A stretch of DNA of 8,315 nucleotides from Maribacter sp. (GCA_003232155.1 QILY01000074.1:1-8315); one strand, 5' to 3'. Shown: positions 1-7,632, numbered from the stretch's first letter. Notes: a model not told the origin generated them from the sequence alone. Numbers and translations are program-made.

Positions 1-711
1 GTTTATGTTGCAAAAAAACGTAAACTAAAAGTAGGTGATAAAATGGCGGGTCGTCACGGAAACAAAGGTATTGTTTCTCGTATCGTACGTCAAGAAGACA
101 TGCCTTTCCTAGAAGACGGTACTCCAGTTGATATTGTATTGAATCCGTTAGGTGTACCATCTCGTATGAACATTGGTCAAATTTATGAAACAGTTCTTGG
201 TTGGGCCGGTTTAAAATTAGGCAAGAAGTTTGGTACTCCAATTTTTGATGGAGCTACACTTGACCAGATTAATGCGTATACTGATGAAGCTGGTATTCCA
301 AGATTTGGTCATACTTATCTATATGATGGAGGAACAGGACAGCGTTTCGACCAACCTGCTACCGTAGGTGTGATCTATATGTTGAAACTAGGTCACATGG
401 TCGATGATAAGATGCATGCCCGTTCAATAGGACCATACTCATTGATTACACAACAACCATTGGGAGGTAAAGCCCAGTTTGGTGGTCAGCGTTTTGGAGA
501 GATGGAAGTTTGGGCTCTAGAAGCTTATGGCGCATCGGCAACATTAAGAGAAATATTGACGGTCAAATCCGATGACGTGATCGGTAGGGCAAAAACTTAC
601 GAATCAATTGTTAAAGGAGAGACCATGCCAGAACCAGGATTGCCAGAATCATTCAATGTATTGATGCACGAACTTAAAGGTTTAGGTTTGGATATTAGAT
701 TGGAAGAATAA
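1..711 (+). CDS. rpoB: RNA polymerase beta subunit, C-terminal part (5' end outside window)
   Basis: This is the last 236 residues of the beta subunit of DNA-dependent RNA polymerase. The reading frame is open from base 1, so the gene is cut by the window edge; the ATG at 43 is an internal Met. The protein starts in the invariant active-centre segment GDKMAGRHGNKG (window residues 12-23). K14 and K22 correspond by motif to E. coli K1065 and K1073, which contact the nascent RNA and substrate. It continues through GTPVDIVLNPLGVPSRMN, then HMVDDKMHARS and GGKAQFGGQRFGEMEVWALE, the beta C-terminal clamp/anchor region that packs on beta-prime, and ends at the usual point after a PESFNVL motif. All these motifs are intact and no frameshift is seen. 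The gene is followed after 60 bases by rpoC in the same orientation, the standard bacterial rpoBC order. Identification is essentially certain. Confidence 0.99.
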   Translation, partial: VYVAKKRKLKVGDKMAGRHGNKGIVSRIVRQEDMPFLEDGTPVDIVLNPLGVPSRMNIGQIYETVLGWAGLKLGKKFGTPIFDGATLDQINAYTDEAGIPRFGHTYLYDGGTGQRFDQPATVGVIYMLKLGHMVDDKMHARSIGPYSLITQQPLGGKAQFGGQRFGEMEVWALEAYGASATLREILTVKSDDVIGRAKTYESIVKGETMPEPGLPESFNVLMHELKGLGLDIRLEE

Positions 712-771
712 TCAGGTAGGTTTTGAACACTATTTTATAACACACTATTAAATCATTATCACCATATAATT

Positions 772-3700
772 ATGGCAAGAATAAACGATAATACACCGCA
801 AAAAAGGTTTAACAAGATTTCAATCGGATTAGCATCACCAGAAGTAATTTTGGCTGAGTCAAGAGGAGAAGTTTTAAAACCTGAAACTATTAACTACAGA
901 ACCCATAAGCCAGAGCGCGATGGTCTTTTCTGTGAGCGTATTTTTGGTCCTGTTAAGGATTATGAATGTGCCTGTGGAAAATACAAGCGTATTCGCTACC
1001 GTGGTATTGTATGTGATCGCTGTGGTGTTGAAGTAACTGAAAAGAAAGTACGTAGAGATAGAGTAGGACATATCAATTTGGTTGTTCCTGTTGCCCATAT
1101 CTGGTATTTCAGATCATTACCAAATAAAATAGGATATTTACTTGGTCTTCCATCTAAAAAGTTGGACATGATTATTTACTACGAACGTTATGTAGTAATT
1201 CAACCAGGTATTGCCAAAGGCCCTGAAGGAGAAGAAGTTAATAAAATGGATTTCTTGACCGAAGAGGAATACTTGAATATTATAGAGGAAATTCCGCAAG
1301 AAAACCAATATTTAGATGACACTGACCCTAATAAGTTTATCGCTAAAATGGGTGCTGAGTGTTTAATCGATCTTTTGGCAAGAATTGACTTAAAAGAGCT
1401 TTCTTATAACTTAAGACATAAAGCAAATACGGAGACTTCCAAACAACGAAAAACAGAGGCGTTAAAACGTCTTCAAGTTGTTGAAGCATTGCGTGAATCT
1501 CAAGAAAATAGAGAAAATAGACCTGAGTGGATGATTATGAAGGTGGTTCCGGTTATTCCACCAGAATTACGTCCATTGGTTCCATTGGACGGTGGTCGTT
1601 TTGCGACTTCTGATTTAAATGATTTATATAGAAGGGTTATTATTCGTAATAACCGTTTGAAGCGTTTGGTTGAAATTAAAGCTCCAGAAGTTATTCTTAG
1701 AAATGAGAAACGTATGCTTCAAGAAGCTGTAGATTCACTTTTCGATAACACACGTAAAGCATCAGCTGTTAAAACGGAATCTAATAGACCATTGAAATCC
1801 CTTTCTGATTCATTGAAAGGTAAGCAAGGTCGTTTCCGTCAAAACTTATTGGGTAAACGTGTTGATTATTCTGCGCGTTCAGTAATTGTTGTAGGTCCAG
1901 AATTAAAGCTTTTTGAATGTGGTATTCCTAAAGATATGGCTGCTGAATTATACAAGCCTTTTGTAATTCGTAAACTGATTGAAAGAGGAATTGTAAAAAC
2001 AGTTAAATCTGCAAAGAAAATAATAGACAAAAAAGAACCTGTAGTTTGGGATATTCTTGAAAACGTATTGAAAGGGCATCCGGTATTATTAAACCGTGCT
2101 CCTACATTACACCGTTTAGGTATTCAAGCTTTCCAACCTAAGCTTATTGAAGGAAAAGCGATTCGTTTACATCCATTAGTTTGTACTGCATTTAATGCAG
2201 ATTTTGATGGGGATCAAATGGCGGTTCACCTTCCATTAGGTCCAGAAGCAATATTAGAAGCGCAGTTATTAATGTTAGCTTCCCATAATATATTGAACCC
2301 TGCAAACGGTTCACCTATTACTGTACCTTCACAAGATATGGTATTGGGCCTATATTATATGACCAAAGAAAGAAAATCTACCCCTGAGGTGCCTGTAAAA
2401 GGTGAAGGCTTAACTTTCTATTCTGCTGAAGAAGTAATTATAGCCCTCAATGAGGGAATGGTAAATCTTAATGCAGGTATAAAAGTTAGGGCTAAAGACT
2501 TTAATGAAGAAGGAGAGTTGGTGTATAAAGTTATATCAACAACTGTAGGTAGGGTTTTGTTTAATACCGAAGTGCCAGAAGCTGCAGGATATATCAATGA
2601 CGTCTTGAATAAAAAGTCGTTACGTGATATTATTGGTGGAATATTAGCGGTTACTGATGTTCCTACAACTGCAGATTTCTTAGATAAGATCAAAACTATG
2701 GGTTATGAATTTGCCTTTAAAGGTGGATTATCCTTTAGTTTAGGTGATATTATTATTCCACCAGAGAAGCATGAAATGATTGCTGACGCAAATGGTCAGG
2801 TTGATGCTATTAGGGCTAATTATAACATGGGTCTTATTACCAACAATGAAAGATACAATCAGGTAATTGATGTTTGGACATCAACCAATGCTATGTTGAC
2901 CGAGTTGGCCATGAAGCGTATTCGAGAAGATCAACAAGGTTTCAACTCTGTGTATATGATGCTTGATTCTGGAGCAAGGGGCTCTAAAGAACAAATTCGT
3001 CAGTTGACCGGTATGCGTGGATTAATGGCTAAGCCTAAAAAATCTACAGCAGGAGGTGGTGAGATTATTGAAAACCCAATTCTTTCTAACTTTAAGGAAG
3101 GACTATCTATCTTAGAATACTTTATATCAACGCACGGTGCTCGTAAGGGACTTGCAGATACTGCCTTGAAAACGGCTGATGCTGGTTACTTAACACGTCG
3201 TTTAGTAGATGTATCCCAAGATGTAATTATTAATATAGAAGATTGCGAAACCTTAAGGGGAGTTGAGGTACGACCATTAAAGAAAAACGAAGAAATCGTT
3301 GAATCTTTGGGCGAACGAATTTTAGGTCGTGTTTCTTTACACGATGTTTACAGTCCTTTGAATGAAGAGTTGTTGCTTTCTGCTGATCAGGAAATTATGG
3401 AATCTGATGTGAAGAAAATCGAAGCATCGCCAATTGATAGAATTGAAGTACGTTCAGCGCTTACTTGCGAAGCGCCAAAAGGTATTTGTGCTAAATGTTA
3501 TGGAAGAAACCTTTCAACCAACAAAATGGTTCAAAGAGGTGAAGCGGTTGGTGTTGTAGCAGCACAATCTATTGGAGAACCAGGTACACAATTGACATTA
3601 CGTACTTTCCACGTAGGTGGTATTGCAGGTAACATTTCTGAAGACAACAAGCTAGAGGTTAAATTCTCAGGTGTTGCTGAAATTGAAGATTTAAGAACTG

Positions 3701-5070
3701 TATTAGGTGAAAATAATGAAGGTAAAAAAACTGAAATTGTAATTTCCCGTACTTCTGAACTTAAGGTTGTTGATGCTAATACAGGTATTACCTTGAGTAC
3801 AAATAATATTCCTTACGGGTCGCAAATATTCATCAAAGATCGAGCAAAAGTTGCCAAAGGGGATGTTATCTGTTCTTGGGATCCGTACAATGGAGTTATT
3901 GTTTCTGAATTTCCTGGAAAAATCGCTTATGAAAATATTGATCAAGGTGTTACTTACCAGGTTGAGATCGATGAGCAAACCGGTTTCCAAGAAAAAGTTA
4001 TTTCTGAATCTAGAAATAAAAAATTGATACCTACCTTATTAATTATGACTTCTAAAGATGAGGTGTTACGTTCGTACAACCTTCCTGTAGGTTCACATAT
4101 TATGGTAGATAATGGAGAGAAGATTAAAGAAGGTAAGATTTTGGTAAAAATCCCTCGTAAATCAGCTAAAGCAGGTGATATTACAGGAGGTCTTCCAAGA
4201 GTTACTGAATTGTTCGAAGCTCGTAATCCATCAAATCCAGCAGTTGTTTCTGAAATTGATGGTGTAGTTTCTTTTGGTAAAATCAAAAGAGGTAATCGAG
4301 AAATTATCATTGAATCTAAATTAGGTGAGGTGAAAAAATACTTGGTGAAGCTTTCGAATCAAATCTTAGTACAAGAGAATGATTATGTTCGTGCTGGTAT
4401 GCCATTATCTGATGGTTCTATTACACCTGAAGATATTCTTGCAATCAAAGGGCCATCTGCTGTTCAGCAATATTTGGTTAATGAGGTACAAGAAGTATAT
4501 CGTTTACAGGGTGTGAAGATTAATGATAAGCATTTTGAAGTAGTTGTAAGGCAAATGATGCGTAAAGTACGTGTTCAAGACCCAGGTAATACTATCTTCT
4601 TAGAGAATCAATTGATTCATAAAGATGATTTCATTAAAGAAAATGATGGAATATATGGTAAGAAGGTTGTTGAAGATACAGGAGAATCTGAAAACCTAAA
4701 AGCTGGTCAAATTATTACAGCTCGTGAACTTAGAGATGAGAATTCTATCTTAAAGCGTTCTGATAAGAACCTTGTTACTGCAAAAGATGCGGTTGCTGCT
4801 ACGGCTACTCCAATACTTCAAGGTATTACAAGAGCATCGTTACAGACGAAATCATTTATATCTGCGGCATCTTTCCAAGAGACTACTAAAGTATTGAATG
4901 AAGCCGCTGTAAGTGGTAAGATAGATACATTGGAAGGCTTAAAAGAGAATGTTATTGTAGGACATAGAATACCTGCAGGAACAGGAATGCGAGATTATGA
5001 GAGCATCATTGTTGGTTCAAAAGAAGAGTATGATGAAATCATGGCGCGTAAAGAAGCTATGAGGTTTTAA
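772..5070 (+). CDS. rpoC: DNA-directed RNA polymerase subunit beta-prime
   Basis: This is the complete 1432-residue beta-prime subunit, which carries the catalytic magnesium site of RNA polymerase. In order: the N-terminal zinc site with C66, C68, C81 and C84; clamp helices around 260-315; the switch-2 segment GKQGRFRQNLLGKRVDYSAR (350-369); the catalytic NADFDGDQ loop with D477, D479 and D481; the bridge helix near 730-755, ending GMRGLMAKP; the second zinc site C825, C899, C906 and C909; and the trigger-loop base GEAVGVVAAQSIGEPGTQ from 923. Between about 950 and 1130 sits a long insertion before ITGGLPRVTELFEAR, placed like E. coli SI3. The C-terminus has the usual SFISAASFQETT and GLKENVIVG(H)RIPAGTG motifs. 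Length is close to E. coli RpoC (1407). The ATG at 772 gives the conserved start of the protein. No Shine-Dalgarno sequence precedes it, as is common in Bacteroidota. It is probably co-transcribed with rpoB; the 60-base spacer holds no clear promoter. Confidence 0.99.
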   Translation: MARINDNTPQKRFNKISIGLASPEVILAESRGEVLKPETINYRTHKPERDGLFCERIFGPVKDYECACGKYKRIRYRGIVCDRCGVEVTEKKVRRDRVGHINLVVPVAHIWYFRSLPNKIGYLLGLPSKKLDMIIYYERYVVIQPGIAKGPEGEEVNKMDFLTEEEYLNIIEEIPQENQYLDDTDPNKFIAKMGAECLIDLLARIDLKELSYNLRHKANTETSKQRKTEALKRLQVVEALRESQENRENRPEWMIMKVVPVIPPELRPLVPLDGGRFATSDLNDLYRRVIIRNNRLKRLVEIKAPEVILRNEKRMLQEAVDSLFDNTRKASAVKTESNRPLKSLSDSLKGKQGRFRQNLLGKRVDYSARSVIVVGPELKLFECGIPKDMAAELYKPFVIRKLIERGIVKTVKSAKKIIDKKEPVVWDILENVLKGHPVLLNRAPTLHRLGIQAFQPKLIEGKAIRLHPLVCTAFNADFDGDQMAVHLPLGPEAILEAQLLMLASHNILNPANGSPITVPSQDMVLGLYYMTKERKSTPEVPVKGEGLTFYSAEEVIIALNEGMVNLNAGIKVRAKDFNEEGELVYKVISTTVGRVLFNTEVPEAAGYINDVLNKKSLRDIIGGILAVTDVPTTADFLDKIKTMGYEFAFKGGLSFSLGDIIIPPEKHEMIADANGQVDAIRANYNMGLITNNERYNQVIDVWTSTNAMLTELAMKRIREDQQGFNSVYMMLDSGARGSKEQIRQLTGMRGLMAKPKKSTAGGGEIIENPILSNFKEGLSILEYFISTHGARKGLADTALKTADAGYLTRRLVDVSQDVIINIEDCETLRGVEVRPLKKNEEIVESLGERILGRVSLHDVYSPLNEELLLSADQEIMESDVKKIEASPIDRIEVRSALTCEAPKGICAKCYGRNLSTNKMVQRGEAVGVVAAQSIGEPGTQLTLRTFHVGGIAGNISEDNKLEVKFSGVAEIEDLRTVLGENNEGKKTEIVISRTSELKVVDANTGITLSTNNIPYGSQIFIKDRAKVAKGDVICSWDPYNGVIVSEFPGKIAYENIDQGVTYQVEIDEQTGFQEKVISESRNKKLIPTLLIMTSKDEVLRSYNLPVGSHIMVDNGEKIKEGKILVKIPRKSAKAGDITGGLPRVTELFEARNPSNPAVVSEIDGVVSFGKIKRGNREIIIESKLGEVKKYLVKLSNQILVQENDYVRAGMPLSDGSITPEDILAIKGPSAVQQYLVNEVQEVYRLQGVKINDKHFEVVVRQMMRKVRVQDPGNTIFLENQLIHKDDFIKENDGIYGKKVVEDTGESENLKAGQIITARELRDENSILKRSDKNLVTAKDAVAATATPILQGITRASLQTKSFISAASFQETTKVLNEAAVSGKIDTLEGLKENVIVGHRIPAGTGMRDYESIIVGSKEEYDEIMARKEAMRF

Positions 5071-5078
5071 AACCAGAA

Positions 5079-5110
5079 TTTCGATATACAATTATCGAGG
5101 TTTGTTTTTT
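5079..5110 (+). promoter_or_regulatory. Weak hairpin plus T-tract between rpoC and the DUF3467 gene
   Basis: TCGATA (5081-5086) and TATCGA (5093-5098) form a perfect 6-bp inverted repeat around a 6-base loop, extendable by G-U pairs to 5079/5100. A T6 run follows at 5105-5110, just ahead of the DUF3467 start at 5120. The layout resembles a weak intrinsic terminator or attenuator. However, the stem has only two G-C pairs and the T run begins several bases after it, so full termination is unlikely. It could lower downstream expression relative to rpoC, or be chance in AT-rich DNA. Confidence 0.25.
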
Positions 5111-5119
5111 ATATCTATT

Positions 5120-5431
5120 ATGAGTGATAAAGAAAATAAGCAAAAGCAAATCAATATAGAGTTGGATGAAAAAATGGCAGAGGGAATATATTCCAATCTA
5201 GCGATTATAAATCATTCAGTTTCTGAATTTGTAGTTGATTTTATAAGTATGATGCCCGGAGCGCCAAAAGCGAAGGTAAAGAGCAGAATAGTGCTTACAC
5301 CGCAACATGCTAAAAAGTTTCTAAAAGCTTTGAATGACAATGTGCATCGTTTTGAAAAAGCACATGGTACTATTAAAGATTATGAACAACCTCCTATACC
5401 ACTTAATTTTGGTCCGACTGGAGAAGCGTAA
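5120..5431 (+). CDS. DUF3467 family small conserved protein
   Basis: A 103-residue acidic/basic cytosolic protein with no signal peptide or membrane segment. It matches the DUF3467 pattern as I know it: an N-terminal INIELDEKMAEGIYSN segment, then hydrophobic SEFVVDFISMMPG, then KVKSRIVLTPQHAKKFLKAL, and a helix ending in KAHGTI, consistent with a small beta-rich fold followed by a helix. The biochemical role is unknown to me. An in-frame TTG at 5102 would add MFFISI, but the ATG at 5120 gives the family-typical length and start (MSDKEN), so I chose it. A GAGG at 5097-5100 is 19 bases upstream, too far to be a normal ribosome binding site. It lies 49 bases after rpoC in the same orientation and directly before a strong terminator, so it is probably the last gene of the rpoBC unit. 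I recall this position as conserved in Bacteroidota, which hints at a link with transcription, but that is inference. Confidence 0.88.
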   Translation: MSDKENKQKQINIELDEKMAEGIYSNLAIINHSVSEFVVDFISMMPGAPKAKVKSRIVLTPQHAKKFLKALNDNVHRFEKAHGTIKDYEQPPIPLNFGPTGEA

Positions 5432-5475
5432 AAAAAATAGAACCGTTTGCAACATGCAAACGGTTCTATTTTTTT
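5431..5475. terminator. Strong bidirectional intrinsic terminator
   Basis: Arms 5431-5451 and 5455-5475 are perfectly complementary over 21 bp, with the 3-base loop ACA at 5452-5454. The core AGAACCGTTTGCA pairs with TGCAAACGGTTCT. It is flanked by A7 on the left and T7 on the right, so RNA from either strand ends in a GC-containing hairpin plus a U-tract. The structure starts on the last A of the DUF3467 stop codon and sits between convergent transcription units. It should end rpoB-rpoC-DUF3467 transcription and also stop read-through from prfC. Confidence 0.95.
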
Positions 5476-5556
5476 AGTAATCAGTAATTTGGAAAGCGCA
5501 GAATTTTTTTGCTGAAAGAATTGTTGCTCAATTTTGAGAAAAAAAATTAGAGCACA

Positions 5557-5591
5557 TACCGGCAAAGGCAGGTTTTCAATTATAGCCGGTA
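5557..5591 (-). terminator. Possible secondary hairpin downstream of prfC
   Basis: TACCGGC (5557-5563) and GCCGGTA (5585-5591) are perfect 7-bp inverted arms separated by 21 bases. Read on the minus strand, the hairpin comes 38 bases after the prfC stop codon, and a T8 run (5546-5539) follows 10 bases beyond it. The GC-rich stem is notable in AT-rich DNA, but the long loop and the gap before the T-run are poor for an intrinsic terminator. It may instead be a 3' stabilising hairpin or chance. The remainder of 5476-5629 shows no gene. Confidence 0.25.
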
Positions 5592-5629
5592 GTTTGGCTT
5601 TGGAATAGAATATCCGTGAATAATGCGGG

Positions 5630-7219
5630 TTAGTCAAACTCAGAAACAAAATGTAATTTCACTGATGGGTATTTTTGTTGGGTCATTTGTAGTGAAAATT
5701 GTGAATCTGCCAAAAACACTAATTGACCTCTTTTGTCTTGTGCCAAGAACTTCTGTTTTACTCTTTTAAATTCTATAAATTCGTTATTTTTAACATCTTC
5801 AGGTTCAACCCAACAGGCTTTGTAAACAGGGAGGTTTTCATAAGAGCATTTGGCACCATATTCATGTTCTAGTCGGTATTGTATAACTTCAAATTGAAGC
5901 GCTCCAACCGTACCAATAACTTTTCTGCCATTCAATTCTAAAGTGAATAATTGAGCAACACCTTCATCCATTAATTGGTCAATGCCCTTATAAAGTTGTT
6001 TAGATTTCATAGGATCTGCATTATTGATATATCTAAAATGCTCAGGTGAAAAACTAGGTATTCCTCTATAATTTAACAGCTCTCCCTCTGTAAGGGTGTC
6101 ACCAATTTTAAAGTTGCCTGTATCATGAAGACCAACAATATCTCCAGGATATGATATATCAACAATCTCCTTCTTTTCTGCAAAAAAAGCATTCGGACTT
6201 GAAAATTTTAATTTCTTCCCTTGTCTTACATGTAAATAAGGCTTATTCCGTTCAAAAGTGCCAGAAACAATCTTTACAAAAGCCAATCTATCACGATGCT
6301 TCGGATCCATATTTGCATGTATTTTAAATACAAATCCTGTCAAATCTTTTTCTGCGGAATCTACAAGGCGTTCTTCTGCCATTTTAGGTCTTGGAGGTGG
6401 TGCTATTTCTATAAAGCAATCCAATAACTCACGTACTCCAAAATTGTTAAGTGCAGAACCAAAGAAGACAGGGTGTTGAGTGCCTTCTAAATAACTTGTT
6501 TTGTCAAATTCAGGATACACACCAGTCACAAGTTCTAAATCACTTCTTAAGGTTTCAGCAGCATTATTGCCTATAATATTCTCTAATTCTTGGCTTTCAA
6601 TATCATCAAAAGCTATAGTTTCTTCAATATTTTTTTTTTTATTTCCGCTAAAAAGATTGATGTTCTTCTCATAGATATTGTAAATTCCTTTGAAATCATA
6701 ACCCATACCAATAGGAAAACTCAATGGAGTAACAGAAAGTCCTAATTTTTGCTCTAGATCATCTAAAAGGTCAAAAGCATCTTTTCCTTCTCTATCTAAT
6801 TTATTGATAAAGACGATAATAGGTATATTTCTCATCCTACAGACCTCTACTAATTTTTCAGTCTGCTCCTCAACACCTTTCGCTACATCAATGACAACAA
6901 TAACACTATCTACTGCGGTTAAAGTTCTAAAAGTATCTTCTGCAAAATCTCTATGCCCCGGGGTGTCAAGAATATTTATTTTTTTATCCTTGTATATAAA
7001 AGCAAGTACGGAAGTGGCTACAGATATACCACGCTGTCTTTCAATTTCCATGAAATCACTAGTGGCAGTTTTCTTTATTTTATTATTTTTTACCGCACCA
7101 GCCTCTTGAATTGCGCCACCGAATAAGAGTAATTTTTCTGTAAGTGTAGTCTTCCCAGCATCGGGGTGGGATATGATTCCAAACGTTCTTCTTCGTGCAA
7201 TTTCCTCTGTAAAACCCAT
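5630..7219 (-). CDS. prfC: Peptide chain release factor 3 (RF3), translational GTPase
   Basis: A 529-residue cytosolic GTPase that promotes release of RF1/RF2 from the ribosome after peptide hydrolysis. The G-domain motifs are complete: G1 with HPDAGKTT (18-25), the G2 region RGISVATSV (63-71), G3 DTPGH (85-89), G4 NKLD (139-142) and G5 around GSAL (254-257). A domain-II beta-barrel follows (about 295-390), then the RF3-specific C-terminal domain with GALQFEVIQYRLEHEYG. The N-terminal EIARRRTFGIISHPDAGKTT and the length (E. coli RF3 also has 529 residues) distinguish it from EF-G, LepA and TypA, which have other domain layouts. The ATG at 7219 gives the expected N-terminus; no Shine-Dalgarno sequence precedes it. 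It is convergent to the rpoC unit and divergent from the repeat-protein gene, so it is probably monocistronic. An A11 tract encodes part of K194-N197 in a variable loop of the G domain. Confidence 0.97.
   Translation of the reverse strand: MGFTEEIARRRTFGIISHPDAGKTTLTEKLLLFGGAIQEAGAVKNNKIKKTATSDFMEIERQRGISVATSVLAFIYKDKKINILDTPGHRDFAEDTFRTLTAVDSVIVVIDVAKGVEEQTEKLVEVCRMRNIPIIVFINKLDREGKDAFDLLDDLEQKLGLSVTPLSFPIGMGYDFKGIYNIYEKNINLFSGNKKKNIEETIAFDDIESQELENIIGNNAAETLRSDLELVTGVYPEFDKTSYLEGTQHPVFFGSALNNFGVRELLDCFIEIAPPPRPKMAEERLVDSAEKDLTGFVFKIHANMDPKHRDRLAFVKIVSGTFERNKPYLHVRQGKKLKFSSPNAFFAEKKEIVDISYPGDIVGLHDTGNFKIGDTLTEGELLNYRGIPSFSPEHFRYINNADPMKSKQLYKGIDQLMDEGVAQLFTLELNGRKVIGTVGALQFEVIQYRLEHEYGAKCSYENLPVYKACWVEPEDVKNNEFIEFKRVKQKFLAQDKRGQLVFLADSQFSLQMTQQKYPSVKLHFVSEFD
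6630..6640 (-). repeat. A11 homopolymer within prfC coding sequence
   Basis: Eleven consecutive T on the plus strand read as A11 in prfC, covering codons for K194, K195, K196 and two bases of N197. The frame is intact at exactly 11 bases. Such runs are prone to polymerase slippage and to replication or sequencing indels. A one-base change would frameshift RF3 after about 195 residues, removing domains II and III. Confidence 0.9.
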
Positions 7220-7233
7220 TTAAAAAATTTGGA

Positions 7234-7241
7234 CAAAAATA
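7234..7241 (-). promoter_or_regulatory. Candidate -7 element of the prfC promoter
   Basis: On the minus strand these bases read TATTTTTG, a full match to the Bacteroidota -7 consensus TAnnTTTG. No good TTG is found about 19 bases upstream; only TTTTAAG lies near there. A transcript starting a few bases downstream would have a leader of roughly 10 bases before the ATG at 7219, which is short. The match could be chance in T-rich DNA. Confidence 0.35.
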
Positions 7242-7378
7242 GGGTAAATATTATAGCCATCTTAAAATTATTTTGTTGGGCTATAATTCTAATATTAAAG
7301 TATTACACCCATACTGCATGGATTTTTTTGATTAGTTTTCCCCTGTAATTGACCGATTTATTAATGACTTTGAACGAT

Positions 7379-7393
7379 TTTGAAAATTTCAAA
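7379..7393. repeat. Operator-like inverted repeat TTTGAAA-A-TTTCAAA
   Basis: Arms 7379-7385 and 7387-7393 are perfectly complementary around one central A. Another TTTGAA occurs at 7369-7374, exactly 10 bases (one helical turn) before the left arm, and a further one at 7473-7478. The spacing would suit a dimeric regulator, but such AT-rich palindromes arise easily by chance and no regulator is encoded here. Confidence 0.25.
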
Positions 7394-7470
7394 TAATCTT
7401 TTTATTCTAATTACCCGTATCTAAATAAGTTTTAATAAGCAAGAATTTTGCGCTTTGTCGAATAAACTCG

Positions 7471-7502
7471 TTTTTGAAGGGTTTTTAATAGTATTAGCTT
7501 TT
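7471..7502 (+). promoter_or_regulatory. Candidate promoter of the repeat-protein gene
   Basis: TTTTTG (7471-7476), an 18-base spacer, then TAGCTTTT (7495-7502) resemble the Bacteroidota -33 TTG and -7 TAnnTTTG elements, with one mismatch in the second. Transcription from here would give a leader of about 125 bases before the ATG at 7633. This is the best paired candidate I found on the plus strand of this gap, but remains a weak call. Confidence 0.3.
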
Positions 7503-7632
7503 AAAACTGTTTCATGATTAAATTATAAGATATATATTGCGTAGCATATAGTTAAGGTTATCCCAAACATCTTACCTCACGAAATAGTCTTTTGCCATGG
7601 TGATTAGTTTAATAATAAAACTATCATTATAT

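Larger units (their letters stand above)
7220..7632. other. AT-rich divergent intergenic region without a gene
   Basis: These 413 bases separate the starts of prfC (minus) and the repeat-protein gene (plus). Only tiny reading frames occur, such as a 10-codon one from 7365, and none has support. I see no tRNA-like or riboswitch-like fold. The region presumably holds both promoters; specific candidates are listed separately. Confidence 0.7.

Noticed and set aside
714..724. TAGGTTTTG in the rpoB-rpoC spacer as an internal rpoC promoter
   Set aside because: Only a near match to TAnnTTTG, with no supporting -33 element that I can see; the rpoBC pair is normally co-transcribed.
874..1098. Minus-strand open frame inside rpoC
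   Set aside because: Fully antisense to the conserved zinc-binding N-terminus of RpoC; no recognisable protein. The same applies to minus-strand frames at 2418-2693, 3703-3990 and 3954-4310.
3600..4180. Large insertion in RpoC near the trigger loop as a novel domain
   Set aside because: Position and flanking motifs match the known sequence insertion (SI3) also present in E. coli RpoC, so it is not a new element.
5102..5119. TTG start for the DUF3467 gene, adding six residues
   Set aside because: The ATG at 5120 gives the expected family length and N-terminus; the extension is T-rich spacer directly after a hairpin.
5380..5649. Minus-strand 89-codon frame across the terminator
   Set aside because: It runs through the terminator palindrome and overlaps both the DUF3467 3' end and the prfC 3' end; low-complexity Phe/Lys-rich translation from AT-rich DNA.
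6258..6479. Plus-strand frames antisense to prfC (also 6804-7109)
   Set aside because: They are shadows of the well-conserved RF3 coding sequence and resemble no known protein.
7166..7348. 60-codon plus-strand frame overlapping the prfC start
   Set aside because: More than a quarter is antisense to prfC and the rest is AT-rich spacer; no start signal or recognisable domain.
7535..7555. Imperfect hairpin TATATTGC-GTA-GCATATA upstream of the repeat protein
   Set aside because: Short AT-rich stem with a bulge, expected by chance in this composition.
7597..7632. Upstream in-frame ATG for the repeat protein
   Set aside because: It adds a second hydrophobic patch ahead of the Lys-rich n-region and makes a worse signal peptide; not fully excluded.
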